Assembly (NCBI GenBank): GCA_029964075.1
Contig: CM057142.1
Span: forward strand, 5,719,770-5,783,769
Source of the DNA: Patiria pectinifera
Taxonomy: Eukaryota; Echinodermata; Asteroidea; Valvatida; Asterinidae
DNA: 64,000 nt
Direction: 5' to 3'
A program made the translations under genes and the position numbers. Below the pieces are notes generated by a model that had not been told where the DNA came from, made no database searches, and saw nothing but the letters and a program-made list of their open reading frames with translations. Below are positions 25,122-35,950 of the stretch, in pieces. Each line of letters begins with the position of its first letter. The first letter of the stretch is position 1.

Positions 25122-28100
25122 TATTGACAATTTTGAATCATGTTTGGTTTTTGTCGCCCAGAATGTCAACTTTGCTACCCACATGGATGTACCCCTCATT
25201 AAAATTCCCATAGACACCAGTGGTAAATACTAACTCTGACAGGTATAAAAGTTGCACAGAAAATGATGATAACAATTTCATCTTTCATTTTCTTTTCATT
25301 TTTGGTGGGTTGACCATTGCATTTCCCAAAAATTTTCACCCAATTAAGAAGATGATCTCTATTTTTCACAAAACGGAGAAGTAGCCATCCTAAGAAAAGT
25401 TCCCTCCACAACATGGCAAAATAGCGCCACTTTCGAGCCTACTTGCATCAAAAATGCTCAATATTAGAAGCCCCAAGTCCTGGCCACAGGTTCAGTGCTC
25501 TAACTCTTCAATTTTTCCAATTTTATGGCTCTCAGAACTCTTTAAAAAAGAACGTTTTGAGGGTATACATTTTATTAACGAGTGCGTCGGAGGGATTTGG
25601 CCTATGGTGTGCACTCACATTAATTCCAGTACATTCTTATCACTGCACCCGACCCCCCCCCCCCAAAATAATTTGATATTATCAGAAACGTAAACAATGT
25701 CACTGTATGGGCGGCCAAATTAAAGGACCACAATTAAGTGTAAAGGAAAAACAACAATAAAAACGAACGATAGACAAATAAACAAGGACTAAGCAGGCAG
25801 CAATCAAACCCCAAACGCTGACAAATGACGATGTTTGTTTTTGTTGGTATCGTTTAAAATTCAATTATTTTTGGCCCTTTAATTATTGTGGCCCCCAAAT
25901 GCAGAAACCTGATGTTGCTGAACATTTCAATTTACCACACCACACATGAAGCCAGCTTAGAGTAGCTGTACTGCAACAGATGGGATTCTAATCAAGGTTA
26001 GGGGGGAAACTGCAGAACAAACGATTATTTATTGACTAGACTGTATTCAACAACCATTATTCAACTAGGCCTTAATGGGGATCTCGTGGCTATTTGTCAC
26101 ACTGCATGCACCATTGGTGATTGATTGATCACCGCCCTCTGGTTTTACTGTGCACCTGTAAAAGTCCCGTTTGTGAACCTTGTATGATGATACATGTACA
26201 CCTCTTCAATGCATCTGATAAGTTGCTCTGTCTACGAAAAATTGTGGGTGAGGTCTCCCATCAGTTTCGGAAATTTATACTACCAGATTAAAGAAGAAGT
26301 CCAGTGCTATTATCAATGATGAATTTCATCCGGCGAATGAGTTGCTTGATATGTTGAGATCAGGGAAGCGTTACAGAGTAATCAGATGCAACTTAACAGA
26401 AAGATTCAGGAGCAGTGTAATGCAATCAGGGAACTGAATAGAATTAAGTAATCTTACAGTGCAATCTCTTAATCTTTTATGACTTTTGACGTTTAAAGAG
26501 TTATTTTAAAACTAAATTAATCATGTGGTAGGTTAATATTTTAAATATAAAGTTCAAAATGTATTTAAATGCATTTTTTTCCTTAGGGGGTCAGGCGACT
26601 GAATGGAATTAAGTAACCTAACTGCGTAATAATTATTTGGTCTTGTTAATGACTTTTGTTTGTTTTTTGAGAGAGATATTTTAAGGGGGGAATTAGTTTA
26701 ATTATGTGGTAGTTTAATGTTTGTAATATAAAGTTTCCATGTAATGTATTTTAATGTTTTGAGCACGAAAACCATTACACTTTCTATTGTATACAATAAT
26801 TGTATATAAATAGCAATAAACCAAATCAATCAATCAATCAATCAAACATTATGCACAATTTCATTAGTTAGTCATTTTAAAGTGGTATATATTACGTTTC
26901 CTTGCGATTTTTTTAGGGCTGCGAAAAGTTGGAGGACAAAAAAACTCAGCTGACCATGTGAGTTTATCTTGCGCCAGGCAGAGAACTTTTCGGTTGTTTT
27001 ATGACTTCAGTGGGTAGCATGGAGGTACATTGTAGTTTGTATGAGCATAAAGTTGGTCCAGGATACCTGAATTGCCTGGAGCGTTTACATTACGATTTTG
27101 GTGAAAATTTTAATTCTATGAGCATAGACTACAAGGTAGCAGTGGTGCAGGTCGGGTGGGTGTATCAGTTCCAAAATATTGTGTCAGAGTTCCAAGATCG
27201 TGTTATACAGTACATAATATAATGAGCCACCGCCGCTTGTACCTAGCCTTCGCATTTCTTTAAATTTGATTGATGATTTTAATTAGACCATTTATTCATG
27301 CTATTCCGAAATCATTACTGGACCAAGCCCAGTCTAATGTGGCTTTCTTAGCTGTAGGTAGCTTTCCAGCACTTAACTGGCTCGTCACTCGTCACTCAAA
27401 TTCTGATGGGAGGCAGGCTGGCTCTGGACAACAGACGCTCGGTTCCTCCCTAAAAAAACCCTACGGTAGGTTTTTTTTTTGGGAGGAACCAAGCGTATAC
27501 TGAACGCAATCTGCAATATCTCACTTTCCCTAGGAATGCTGCCGAGAGGTGGGTGACGTGTCGTGCAGATTCGGAATTGGCATGTGTTTCAAAGTCCTGA
27601 AGGTTATCAAAACGATAAATAAACCGTGCGTGACTATAACCACCAACCGATATGTACGTTTTCGACGCTTGACAGAGGAAAACCATCTGAATCATACTTG
27701 GAGTTGATCGAATCAATTGAATTTAAGTCATCTTAACGTCATTTTGCATACAAAATTAAATTACATATACCGTTTGACTGTGCATTTTCTTAAAAAGTAA
27801 ACAAAAAAATTATAATACCCCACGTTTAGAAATATTTGGCTAATTATCATGGAGATATCTATTATAGATTAAAAATTGTACACATTGAAAATGTTCCGCG
27901 CGGCGCGCGATGATTGATATTAACGTGCGTTGACACCAATAATTCAGGCCGATCTGGCAACTGGGCCAAGTATCGGTTATTACTAATATTTAATAATCAA
28001 GGGCCTTTTAAAGCATATTGAATCATTTCACCACTAAAGTCTTTACTTTGTGTGCACTAGTCATTGAGGTTTTATATTATTTAAAATTCCTGCAAATTGT

Positions 28101-28308
28101 CGGTCATACTGACACTCCAACATCCCCCACAAGCTGCGCAAGATATCTTGGAAGTCACGATGTGCATACCAATCAACTTGTAGCCACACCAACGGCAACT
28201 TCTTGGTCACAATTTTCATCATGTGGGGTACTTTAAACATTGTTAGAAGACAGTTTCAAGATGTTATATTCCCGCCACTGATAACAAATGTGGAATTAGT
28301 TAACTTAC
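25122..28308 (-). other. First intron of the element gene (3.4 kb)
   Basis: It lies between the ATG exon donor (28308) and the first zinc-finger exon. It holds a poly-C tract near 25650, an (AATC)n microsatellite at about 26828-26850 and a 59-bp hairpin at 27437-27495. Short open frames are present, but none is recognisable as a gene. Confidence 0.5.
27437..27495. repeat. 59-bp perfect-stem hairpin
   Basis: The word GGTTCCTCCC followed by an A-run and CCCTAC pairs with GTAGG, a T-run and GGGAGGAACC just downstream. It could be a tiny foldback remnant. No function is assigned. Confidence 0.6.
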
Positions 28309-28431
28309 CTGCTGTTTCCTCTCCAAATCCTCAACTGCTGAGGGCATACGCACTTTATTTTGCTTTCCGCATATTCCTCTCGACCAGTAAACTGCTTTAG
28401 AGCGGCATCCCGAACCATGATATGTCGCCAT
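28309..28431 (-). CDS. Predicted first coding exon of the element gene (ATG exon)
   Basis: An open 41-codon exon starting ATGGCGACATATCATGG and ending in CAG with a consensus donor (CAG|GTAAGT). It ends in phase 0, exactly what the phase 0-0 zinc-finger exons and the phase-0 main exon require. The peptide begins MATYHGSGCRSKAVYW and ends DLERKQQ; I do not recognise a domain. With one finger exon the full protein would be 1,856 aa, and with all four 2,033 aa. The link is inferred from phase, strand, splice words and promoter-like motifs just upstream. No transcript data were available. Confidence 0.6.
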
Positions 28432-28514
28432 CGTGCTGCAGTTTGTAGCCTGACAAGGTTCCCGTGCACTTTAATTTTTTAGATGTAACCTAAACTTGAA
28501 TTGCGGACTCCAGT

Positions 28515-28573
28515 CACGTGCGTGCGTCTGTCACGAACGTTGGTTTGTTTTTAATGCGCATGCGTAAGATGGC
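28515..28573 (-). promoter_or_regulatory. Candidate promoter of the element gene (E-box, NRF1-like and YY1-like sites)
   Basis: Between 84 and 142 bp upstream of the predicted ATG lie an E-box CACGTG (28515-28520), an NRF1-like TGCGCATGCGT (28555-28565) and an abutting YY1-like AAGATGGC (28566-28573). Such clusters mark housekeeping-type animal promoters. This is motif evidence only. Confidence 0.45.
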
Positions 28574-28596
28574 TTCCCTTTTAGCTATGTAATAGA

Positions 28597-28632
28597 CTAG
28601 CGGGATGCCGCGCTTCGCGCGGCACCCGCTAG
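28597..28632. repeat. 36-bp GC-rich palindrome
   Basis: CTAGCGGG and CCCGCTAG form the outer stem around GCCGCGC-TTC-GCGCGGC. It lies just beyond the promoter motifs. It may be the tip or core of a small repeat. Role unknown. Confidence 0.7.
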
Positions 28633-30404
28633 ATGGGTGGAGTTGACTGTTTCGTAATAATTACTGTATACAATGAAATTTCGATAATTTAAACTCTAAT
28701 AACTCCAAACAACTGTTAAGTCAAATAAAGAATCAGACCCTCTGTATGCTGCACGCGAGCCTATTTGGACTCGCCATCAGTCTCACCTAAGTTGTATTTG
28801 CGTTTAGCAACGTGCGCGCACATAACGTTTCCTGCGGAGATTGTGCGAGGGTCCAGGACATATTGTCAATATAGGGGAAGGGGCTAGCTAGGGTGAAGGG
28901 TGCTAGTTGGAACGCCCAATTTCCGTAAAACCCGTCAACCATGTCACCAATATTTCCGGGGATTGGGAGAAATATTTCCAGGGATGGGGAGAAATGGTTT
29001 TTGTTATAGAGGGGAGATGGTGATATTGAAATCGCTGATATTGTGGAGGTTTATGTTTGAGCTGGGATTCATACCGTTTAAATGTTGTTTTAAATTGCGC
29101 GCCGATTAGGAAGGTCTTGCTGTCAACAGTTGAATGAAATTAAGTATTTATTGCCGACCGATTGTTTCATGCGATGTCTCATTATATAAAGCTCATAAAT
29201 AATGTTGAGCTAGAATATTGTCCAGTCAATTTGAACATTGATTTGTCAAGGTGCCAAACCATTAAGGACGTATACACCAACTGTACAATTAGGTAAGTTA
29301 GATGAAACGCGGTTTGATCTTGGCCTATACAACGTCGTATCCATCGTACTCACTACAGAGGAGAGAAGGGGGCAGCCAGTGGGGGTGGGGGTTGGATATT
29401 GTGTGGGCGTCGCCAGGATTTTTTTCTAGAAGGGGGCAAAACATATTTTTGCCAAAAAAAATGCCTGTTTTTCTCAATACATTCTCGATGTATCAGTTTT
29501 AGAGGGGGCAGGGACATTTTGCCCACCCATTAAATTTACACCACTATGACTTCGCGCCTCTTTTTTATTTTTGCTTTTCCGGGGTGCCCCCGCCCTCATG
29601 ACGCCCATGCTTTTATGTTACACCTGTGAATGGTCACATATATTTCCGGGGAAGTGGTCAACAATTTATATTTGTTATTGTTAAGTTGGTGTTTCTTATG
29701 TAAAGAAGACGTTACTGTCATTACAGCAGTTGGTGTTAATTATGGTGATGGGGTTGTACAGCAAAGTATTGTAACACGTTTATTTGCAGAAGAGAGTAAA
29801 ACTAAAAGAAAGGACATATTGGAGCACTTCATAATTATGTCAAGCACCACATGTTAAATGTATTTATTACAAAACTGTGAAAATGAAATCAGGTATACGC
29901 GAATTATATTAGTAATAATGTATTTGCATTCATTACTGTACAGGGTAGTACTTCGACAAAACTCAGGGGATATAATTGTAGTCAGTTTTCGGAGCAATTT
30001 TCGCAAGGGACGTCGGTCCAGGCTTGTTTACCATAGGCACAAACATTCCATGAAAGACTTTCAAGCAAGACGGCCAAAGGTTATTGTGCAATTGCAGTTT
30101 TTTTTGTGTTAAAAGCTGTAATCATAAATAATGACAGTGGCATTGTAAGTTACAGGACAACATTTTTTTTAATAAGAGTTGGTGAAAACTCATGAGAAAT
30201 GGAGGGGTATGCGAGTATGAATATTTTGTTGTGAAATTTTAAGAGTGATTATGTAATTTGGTAATCAAAGACATTGTTTTGTTATCAAATAAGTTTGCCA
30301 GGATCGACACAGTCTGCTTGGCCAGTAATTATCGGGTAATCATTCCATTATTATTCTTGGGTACAACTAAGCCAAGGATATAATTTAAAAAAAGGATGGA
30401 CATA
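28633..30404. other. Interior of the giant element, unassigned
   Basis: No gene is recognised. Around 29401-29609 a short repeat may have imperfect inverted ends (TGGGCGTC at the left, GACGCCCA at the right), but the match is too short to be sure. Confidence 0.35.
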
Positions 30405-30432
30405 AAACAGGAATAGTCTACCCATCCCTATC

Positions 30433-30640
30433 AGAAACTCCGATACTGTGCCAATCTTCAAGAAGGCTCTCAAAACCCATTTTTTCCCCACACCATAGCT
30501 GGTCGTACGCCCTTGCTGTTTTTCTGTTGTTCTTTCTGTAGTTCTTTCTGTAGTTCTTCTTTCTTTGTTTCAGCGCCTTGTATCCTTTGGCAATTTGGCG
30601 CTCTATAAATCCAGTTATTATTATTATTATTATTATAAGA
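30433..30640 (+). mobile_element. 3' end of a LINE (non-LTR retrotransposon), 5'-truncated
   Basis: A short frame ends in DTVPIFKKALKTHFF and a TAG stop at 30496-30498. This is the typical C-terminus of L2/CR1/jockey-like reverse transcriptases. The stop is followed by a 3'UTR with GGCGCTCTATAAATCC and an (ATT)n tail at about 30619-30638. Only the last ~0.2 kb is present. The clade is not certain. Confidence 0.65.
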
Positions 30641-31727
30641 GTGATTTTTTTGCACTATTTCATGACTTCAAAAAATAAAATAATGGCTAGAAGAAAAATG
30701 GTTTTTGAATGGATAAAGAGAAAAAGCAGGAATCTTGCAGTTGAACTGGAAAGAATAGGTGTGTCACGTCTTCGTCTTGAGTTGAGATTCTTGCTTTGGG
30801 AACTGGTTGAAGCATGCACTGGAGCATGCTTGGAGCATGGTTGGAGCTGGTCATGTGATGTGAATGTCATCGGGAGTCCTGTGTAGAGGAGTTAGAAAGA
30901 AAAGAATAACGACTAAGGTGAAGAAAACTTGTAAAAAAATACATCGGCTAACAATAGCTACAAATAAATTAGACAGGTGTTGCAATACCCCATTTATGCG
31001 GAATGCACTACTGAAGTACTAACCAAACATGCCAAACAACGAAACATGTCTTATAATGTTGTATTTTTGTGACCCCCCCCCCGCATATGATTTTATCTCA
31101 GCAGAACAGCAGAGACACTGAACAGTCATCAATGTATTAGTTTCCTCTTCATCATGCTTGGGTTCATGTCTGTTGTCGAGTCATTTGATTTTCTGCCAGA
31201 GTGTATTCTTTAAGATCCACTATTCTAACTGTGTTGGTTTCAGATTTTAGTCTTTGCCTGTATTTTTTGGTTTTTGGCCTGAGGTTTGAACTTGATCACG
31301 TCTTTAATTTGGATTTGAGGGTTTCTTTATTAAGTTGGTTATTGGTCTTTGATTTGCAGTAAATTAATTTTGTTTTGCCTATGAGTATGAAAGTCATTTC
31401 TTTAAAGGAAGTTTTTAGTATGATTTGCCGTGTTCTAAGATTACCGCAAAGATTTAGTTTGCATCATTTGTATGGAATGAATGTACATTTCATGGCCTAT
31501 ATACAAATGCAGCAGTTTTTTCTAGCTAAGCCTAGTATAGGCAATATAACTTTATAACAAACTAAAGCAAAATCCAAAAATAAACTACAAACAAAGCCCA
31601 ATTGTGAAATCAAAAGTTGACAAAGTTCTACAAACATGTTCGGGAACATGTTCGGGTACATGTTCCAAGTGAGGCCTGTATTTACAGAGGTCATGCAGTA
31701 AATTGGCCACATTAAGCCTAGCTAAGT
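30641..31727. other. Interior of the giant element, unassigned
   Basis: AT-rich with only small open frames. Positions about 31655-31710 resemble a stretch in cornichon intron 1 (the words GGCC..GTATTTAC.GAGG), pointing to a shared dispersed repeat. No gene recognised. Confidence 0.35.
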
Positions 31728-31967
31728 AAACCCACGGCCAAACTCTCGATGTCCGAGGCCTCCCCCCGTACAACCCTCCCCGTACAACCCTCCCCGTACT
31801 ACCACCAGACTACGCCATCACTGGACACTCACAAACTCACACTTTTTAAACCCACGGCCAAACTCTCGATGTCCGAGGCCTCCCCCCGTACAACCCTCCC
31901 CGTACAACCCTCCCCGTACTACCACCAGACTACGCCATCACTGGACACTCACAAACTCACACTTTTC
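31728..31967 (+). repeat. Two-copy tandem duplication, 120-bp unit
   Basis: The block beginning CCCACGGCCAAACTCTCG at 31731 recurs at 31851, essentially unchanged. Inside each unit the 15-bp word CCCGTACAACCCTCC is itself repeated. The frame is open but this is repeat-driven, not evidence of a gene. Confidence 0.85.
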
Positions 31968-32150
31968 ACAAACAACAATGCTTCTCATTGCCAGCGGCGT
32001 TCGAAAGAATACCACTTTTCACAAACAACAATACATATCACAAATGAGACTTACCGTTCAAAGAGAAAACTGGAGCAAGGAACGGATACATCGCTGTGCT
32101 GAAGAAATGTGGGGCAAGTTGCATGCGCTGCATGCTCATAACGAACGTGT

Positions 32151-34078
32151 ACGTGGCACGTCAATTATCCGGCCCATACGCTGCATGCTCATAACTATGG
32201 TGTTCTATATCTGCCATCTCGCGTGGCGGATCTCGCGTGGCGGATCTCGCGTCGCGCCTCGCGGATCTCGCGTGGCGCCTCGCGGATCTCGCGTGGCGCC
32301 TCGCGGATCTCGCCTCGCGGATCTCGCCTCGCGGATCTCGCCTCGCGGATCTCGCCTCGCGGATCTCGCCTCGCGGATCTCGCCTCGCGGATCTCGCCTC
32401 GCGGATCTCGCCTCGCGGATCTCGCCTCGCGGATCTCGCCTCGCGGATCTCGCCTCGCGGATCTCGCCTCGCGGATCTCGCCTCGCGGATCTCGCCTCGC
32501 GGATCTCGCCTCGCGGATCTCGCGGATCTCGCCTCGCGGATCTCGCCTCGCGGATCTCGCCTCGCGGATCTCGCCTCGCGGATCTCGCCTCGCGGATCTC
32601 GCCTCGCCGATCTCGCCTCGCCGATCTCGCCTCGCCGATCTCGCCTCGCCGATCTCGCCTCGCCGATCTCGCCTCGCCGATCTCGCCTCGCCGATCTCGC
32701 CTCGCGGATCTCGCCTCGCGGATCTCGCCTCGCGGATCTCGCCTCGCGTTTTTTTTCTTCTGGGTGTTGCGCATGCGCATTTCTTACGCACATTTTTATT
32801 CACAAGCCAATCTATAGGAGAGGCGTCTCTGAATGGGATATAGCCATCATTTCTCTTATATATATGCGCATGCGCAACACCCAGAAGAAAAAAAACGCGA
32901 GGCGAGATCCGCGAGGCGAGATCTCGCGAGGCAGATCGGGAAGCGAGATCGGGAGGCGAGATCGGGAGGCGAGATCGGGAGGCGAGATCCGCGAGGCGAG
33001 ATCCGCGGCGAAACCCGCAAGGCAAGATCCGCGAGGCGAGATCCGCGAGGCGAGATCCGCGGCGGCGAGATCAGCGAGGCGATCGCGGCGGCGAGATCCG
33101 CGAGGCGAGATCGCGAGGCGAGATCCGCGAGGCGAGATCCGCGAGGCGAATCGCGAGGCGAGATCCGCGGCGAGATCAGCGGCGAGATCCGCGAGGCGAG
33201 ATCGCGAGGCGGCGAATCGCGAGGCGAGATCCGCAGGCGAGATCCGCGGCAATCGCGGCGAGATCCCGAGGCGAGATCCGCGGCGGATCCGGGCGGCAGA
33301 TCCGCGAGGCGAGATCCGCGAGGCGAGATCCGCGGCGAGATCCGCGAGGCGAGATCCGCGAGGCGAGATCCGCGAGGCGAGATCCGCGAGGCGAGATCCG
33401 CGAGGCGAGATCCGCGAGGCGAGATCCGCGAGCCCGAGATCGCGGCGAGATCCGCGAGGCGAGATCCGCGAGGCGAGATCCGCGAGGCGAGATCCGCGAG
33501 GCGAGATCCGCGAGGCGAGATCCGCGAGGCGAGATCCGCGAGGCGAGATCCGCGAGGCGAGATCGCGAGGCGAGATCCGCGAGGCGAGATCCGCGAGGCG
33601 AGATCGCGAGGCGAGATCCGCGAGGCGAGATCCGCGGCGAGATCGCGAGGCCCGAGATCCGCGAGGCGAGATCCGCGAGGCGAGATCCGGCGAGGCGAGA
33701 TCCGCGAGGCGAGATCCGCGAGGCGAGATCCGCGAGGCGAGATCCGCGAGGCGAGATCCGCGGCGAGATCCGCGAGGCGAGATCCGCGAGGCGAGATCCG
33801 CGAGGCGAGATCCGCGAGGCGAGATCCGCGAGGCGAGATCCGCGAGGCGAGATCCGCGAGGCGAGATCCGCGAGGCGAGATCCGCGAGGCGAGATCCGCG
33901 AGGCGAGATCCGCGAGGCGAGATCCGCGAGGCGAGATCCGCGAGGCGAGATCCGCGAGGCGCGACGCGAGATCCGCCACGCGAGATCCGCCACGCGAGAT
34001 GGCAGATATAGAACACCATACATAACGAACGTATACATGTGTATGCGACGTGGCACGTCAATTATCCGGCCCATACAG
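32151..34078. repeat. 1.8-kb CpG-dense palindrome of 14-bp repeats
   Basis: The left arm (about 32215-32750) is tandem CGCCTCGCGGATCT and a variant block with CGCCTCGCCGATCT (about 32600-32700). The right arm (about 32890-33990) is its reverse complement, with roughly twice as many units and a more degenerate start (32930-33300). The ~140-bp centre is also inverted: a T-run, CTTCTGGGTGTTGCGCATGC and its complement. The outer ends pair over ATGGTGTTCTATATCTGCCA. Direct copies of CGTCAATTATCCGGCCCATA flank the palindrome (from 32159 and 34056). The 14-mer has no stop codon in any frame, so every frame is open. Confidence 0.9.
32768..32876. promoter_or_regulatory. Paired NRF1-like sites at the palindrome centre
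   Basis: The exact self-complementary word TGCGCATGCGCA occurs at 32768-32779 and 32865-32876, one in each arm of the central inverted segment. It matches the NRF1 consensus. Whether it drives transcription here is unknown. Confidence 0.4.
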
Positions 34079-34230
34079 TACGCAAGATGGCCGGCGCGGC
34101 CCAATGGGGAAGGGAGTTATGGGAAATAAGAGTGGAAATAGCCGGGCCCCGTTCCGCATCCCCCGCGGCCAACGCGCGCGGGCGGGACGGGAGACCGGTC
34201 GGAAAAATGGCAGCGCCCTCCAAATTTTCG
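34079..34230 (+). promoter_or_regulatory. CpG-rich, YY1-motif promoter-like segment
   Basis: A very GC-rich stretch right next to the palindrome, with a YY1-like AAGATGGCCGGC (about 34083-34094) and a second AAAATGGCAGC near 34203. It looks like a CpG-island promoter, but no coding exon is recognised on either side. Confidence 0.35.
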
Positions 34231-34566
34231 TTATTGTAGTATAGATAACAGAGACGCCCCCTTCGGTGATGACGAAGAAAAATGTACAATAATTATACTG
34301 TTTTGTTCTGTTCAGAAAATCAGAATATGAAGTTTTTTCTTCAGAAGGTTTTTAGTCAAATTATACTTCGGTTTTTTTAATTGCTAAATAAAAAGTTCTG
34401 GTATTTTTTATTGCAAATGTCATTCCTATACTATTTTAGGTGAAAGGAAAACTTTAGTCTTTTTCTATTTTAATGCTTTTTTTGTTAAAAAAATGTCCTC
34501 CCCTGTTGTATGATAGGGTAACACTTCCGTTTCTTTAAATATTAAAAAAAAATATATTTCCCATAA
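34231..34566. other. Unassigned AT-rich interior sequence
   Basis: T-rich and A-rich tracts. No gene or repeat family is recognised. Confidence 0.35.
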
Positions 34567-34952
34567 GGCCCAAAAAAAAGTCTCCGGTTTCTGGTATGGA
34601 GCTTGCCCCAAAAGTGGTGCGGCGACGCGGCTTTTTTTTTTTTTTTTACCTGTTTTTTTTTGGCTTCAAATGTCGGCTGATGACTGCAAATGGTGCCCGA
34701 CTAAACTTAGTGCAAACATGGTGCAAATATATGGGAGTCCAGAGAGGCCACATAAATCTTATTCTCGATCATAACCCCATCTAAAAACACGTTAAAATTG
34801 TGCAGCAGCAGAATTCCAGTCAAACCAGTGAGTTTGGCGGTTTTGAAACATCATCTTGTATTGAAAAAAAAAAATTTCATTTTGCCGACGCGCATGGCTA
34901 CGGCGACGCGCGCGCATACCAGAAACCGGAGACTTTTTTTGGGGGGGGGGCC
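34567..34952. mobile_element. Harbinger-like MITE nested in the giant element
   Basis: A 386-bp element with inverted ends of about 30 bp: it begins GGCCC, then an A-run and GTCTCCGGTTTCTGGTATG, with the complement at the right ending in GGCC. It is flanked by TAA on both sides (34564-34566 and 34953-34955). TAA/TTA duplications and GG-CC ends fit PIF/Harbinger. No transposase. Confidence 0.75.
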
Positions 34953-34955
34953 TAA

Positions 34956-35419
34956 ATCTTCATAATTTTATTCATACTCTATTGTAATTAAATTAGTTGT
35001 TATATTTTTCGTTTAGAATTAAGTTTATAGACTTGTATTTTCAAGCTATCTAATACTTGGCCGCTGATTTAGGAATAAAATGACGTCACGATTTAGTAAA
35101 GTCAAGTCCGATTGGCTAGGGCGGCTTATCTGCATGTTTAGACTGACAGACGTTATACAGGAGACTTGGCTCCGTGAATAATGGGTGATACTCAGACTAT
35201 AGATAACTGTGCGCGTAATATTATCTTAAAATTAACGTTATGTTATGTTGTAGGCCTACCCGCCAGATGTGCGTGAAATGTTTTTCAATGCACGCTGTGA
35301 AAGTCTTAAGAACGCATCAATAATGTTTCCGATACTATATATGTCCTCATCGGGAACAACAATTTTTACAAATTATGTTCAATTGCCATGAACACATTAA
35401 AACATCAGACAAACATTTC
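34956..35419. other. Unassigned interior sequence
   Basis: No gene or repeat recognised. Confidence 0.35.
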
Positions 35420-35950
35420 ATATTAATGTGAGAAAGGTGTCATTAAAACGTTTGTAAGACAATGTCGCCATAACATTATTGTAGAATATATCATGACATA
35501 AGACATAAACCTGGATATTATGTTATTGAAACATTGATGAGTTAGCTGGATAAATCTTGCTTAAAACATTTGGTAATAACATTTTGATAATATCGCAACA
35601 TGCCTGGTAAAACGTCAAATTTTAGGCTTTTATTAAATCGCGTTATTAAAATATTTTTGTGTGTATCATTATTTCCTCCCTAACTCTTGTTTAAAACATC
35701 TGGTAATACCGTTTTGGTGGTATTGCTTTAACAAACCTGAAAAAAACGTTTAAAATGGAGGCATTTAAATCACGTTATTAAAATGTTTTGGCATGTATCA
35801 TGATATTTTCTCCATAAATCACGTTTAAAACATTTGGTATCACCGTTTTGATAATATCACTTGAACATACATTGTACATGATAAAACATAACCTGCAAGG
35901 CATTTAAGTCAGTTTCAGTCATTAAAATAATTATTTGTGAATGTTTTCTC
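35420..35950. repeat. Tandem repeat of a ~130-bp unit (about 3.5 copies)
   Basis: The word pair CGTTATTAAAAT and GTTTAAAACAT(T/C)TGGTA recurs with about 130-bp spacing (for example 35641 and 35773). Copies are diverged, so the array is older than the element's arms appear to be. Confidence 0.7.

Noticed and set aside
29401-29609. Short MITE with TGGGCGTC ends
   Set aside because: The inverted match is about 8 bp and no target duplication could be found.
32161-34129. Open frames of 190-630 codons on both strands rich in Ala-Arg-Asp/Ser
   Set aside because: The 14-bp repeat contains no stop codon in any frame, so long frames appear automatically. The peptides are frame-shifted versions of the same repeat.
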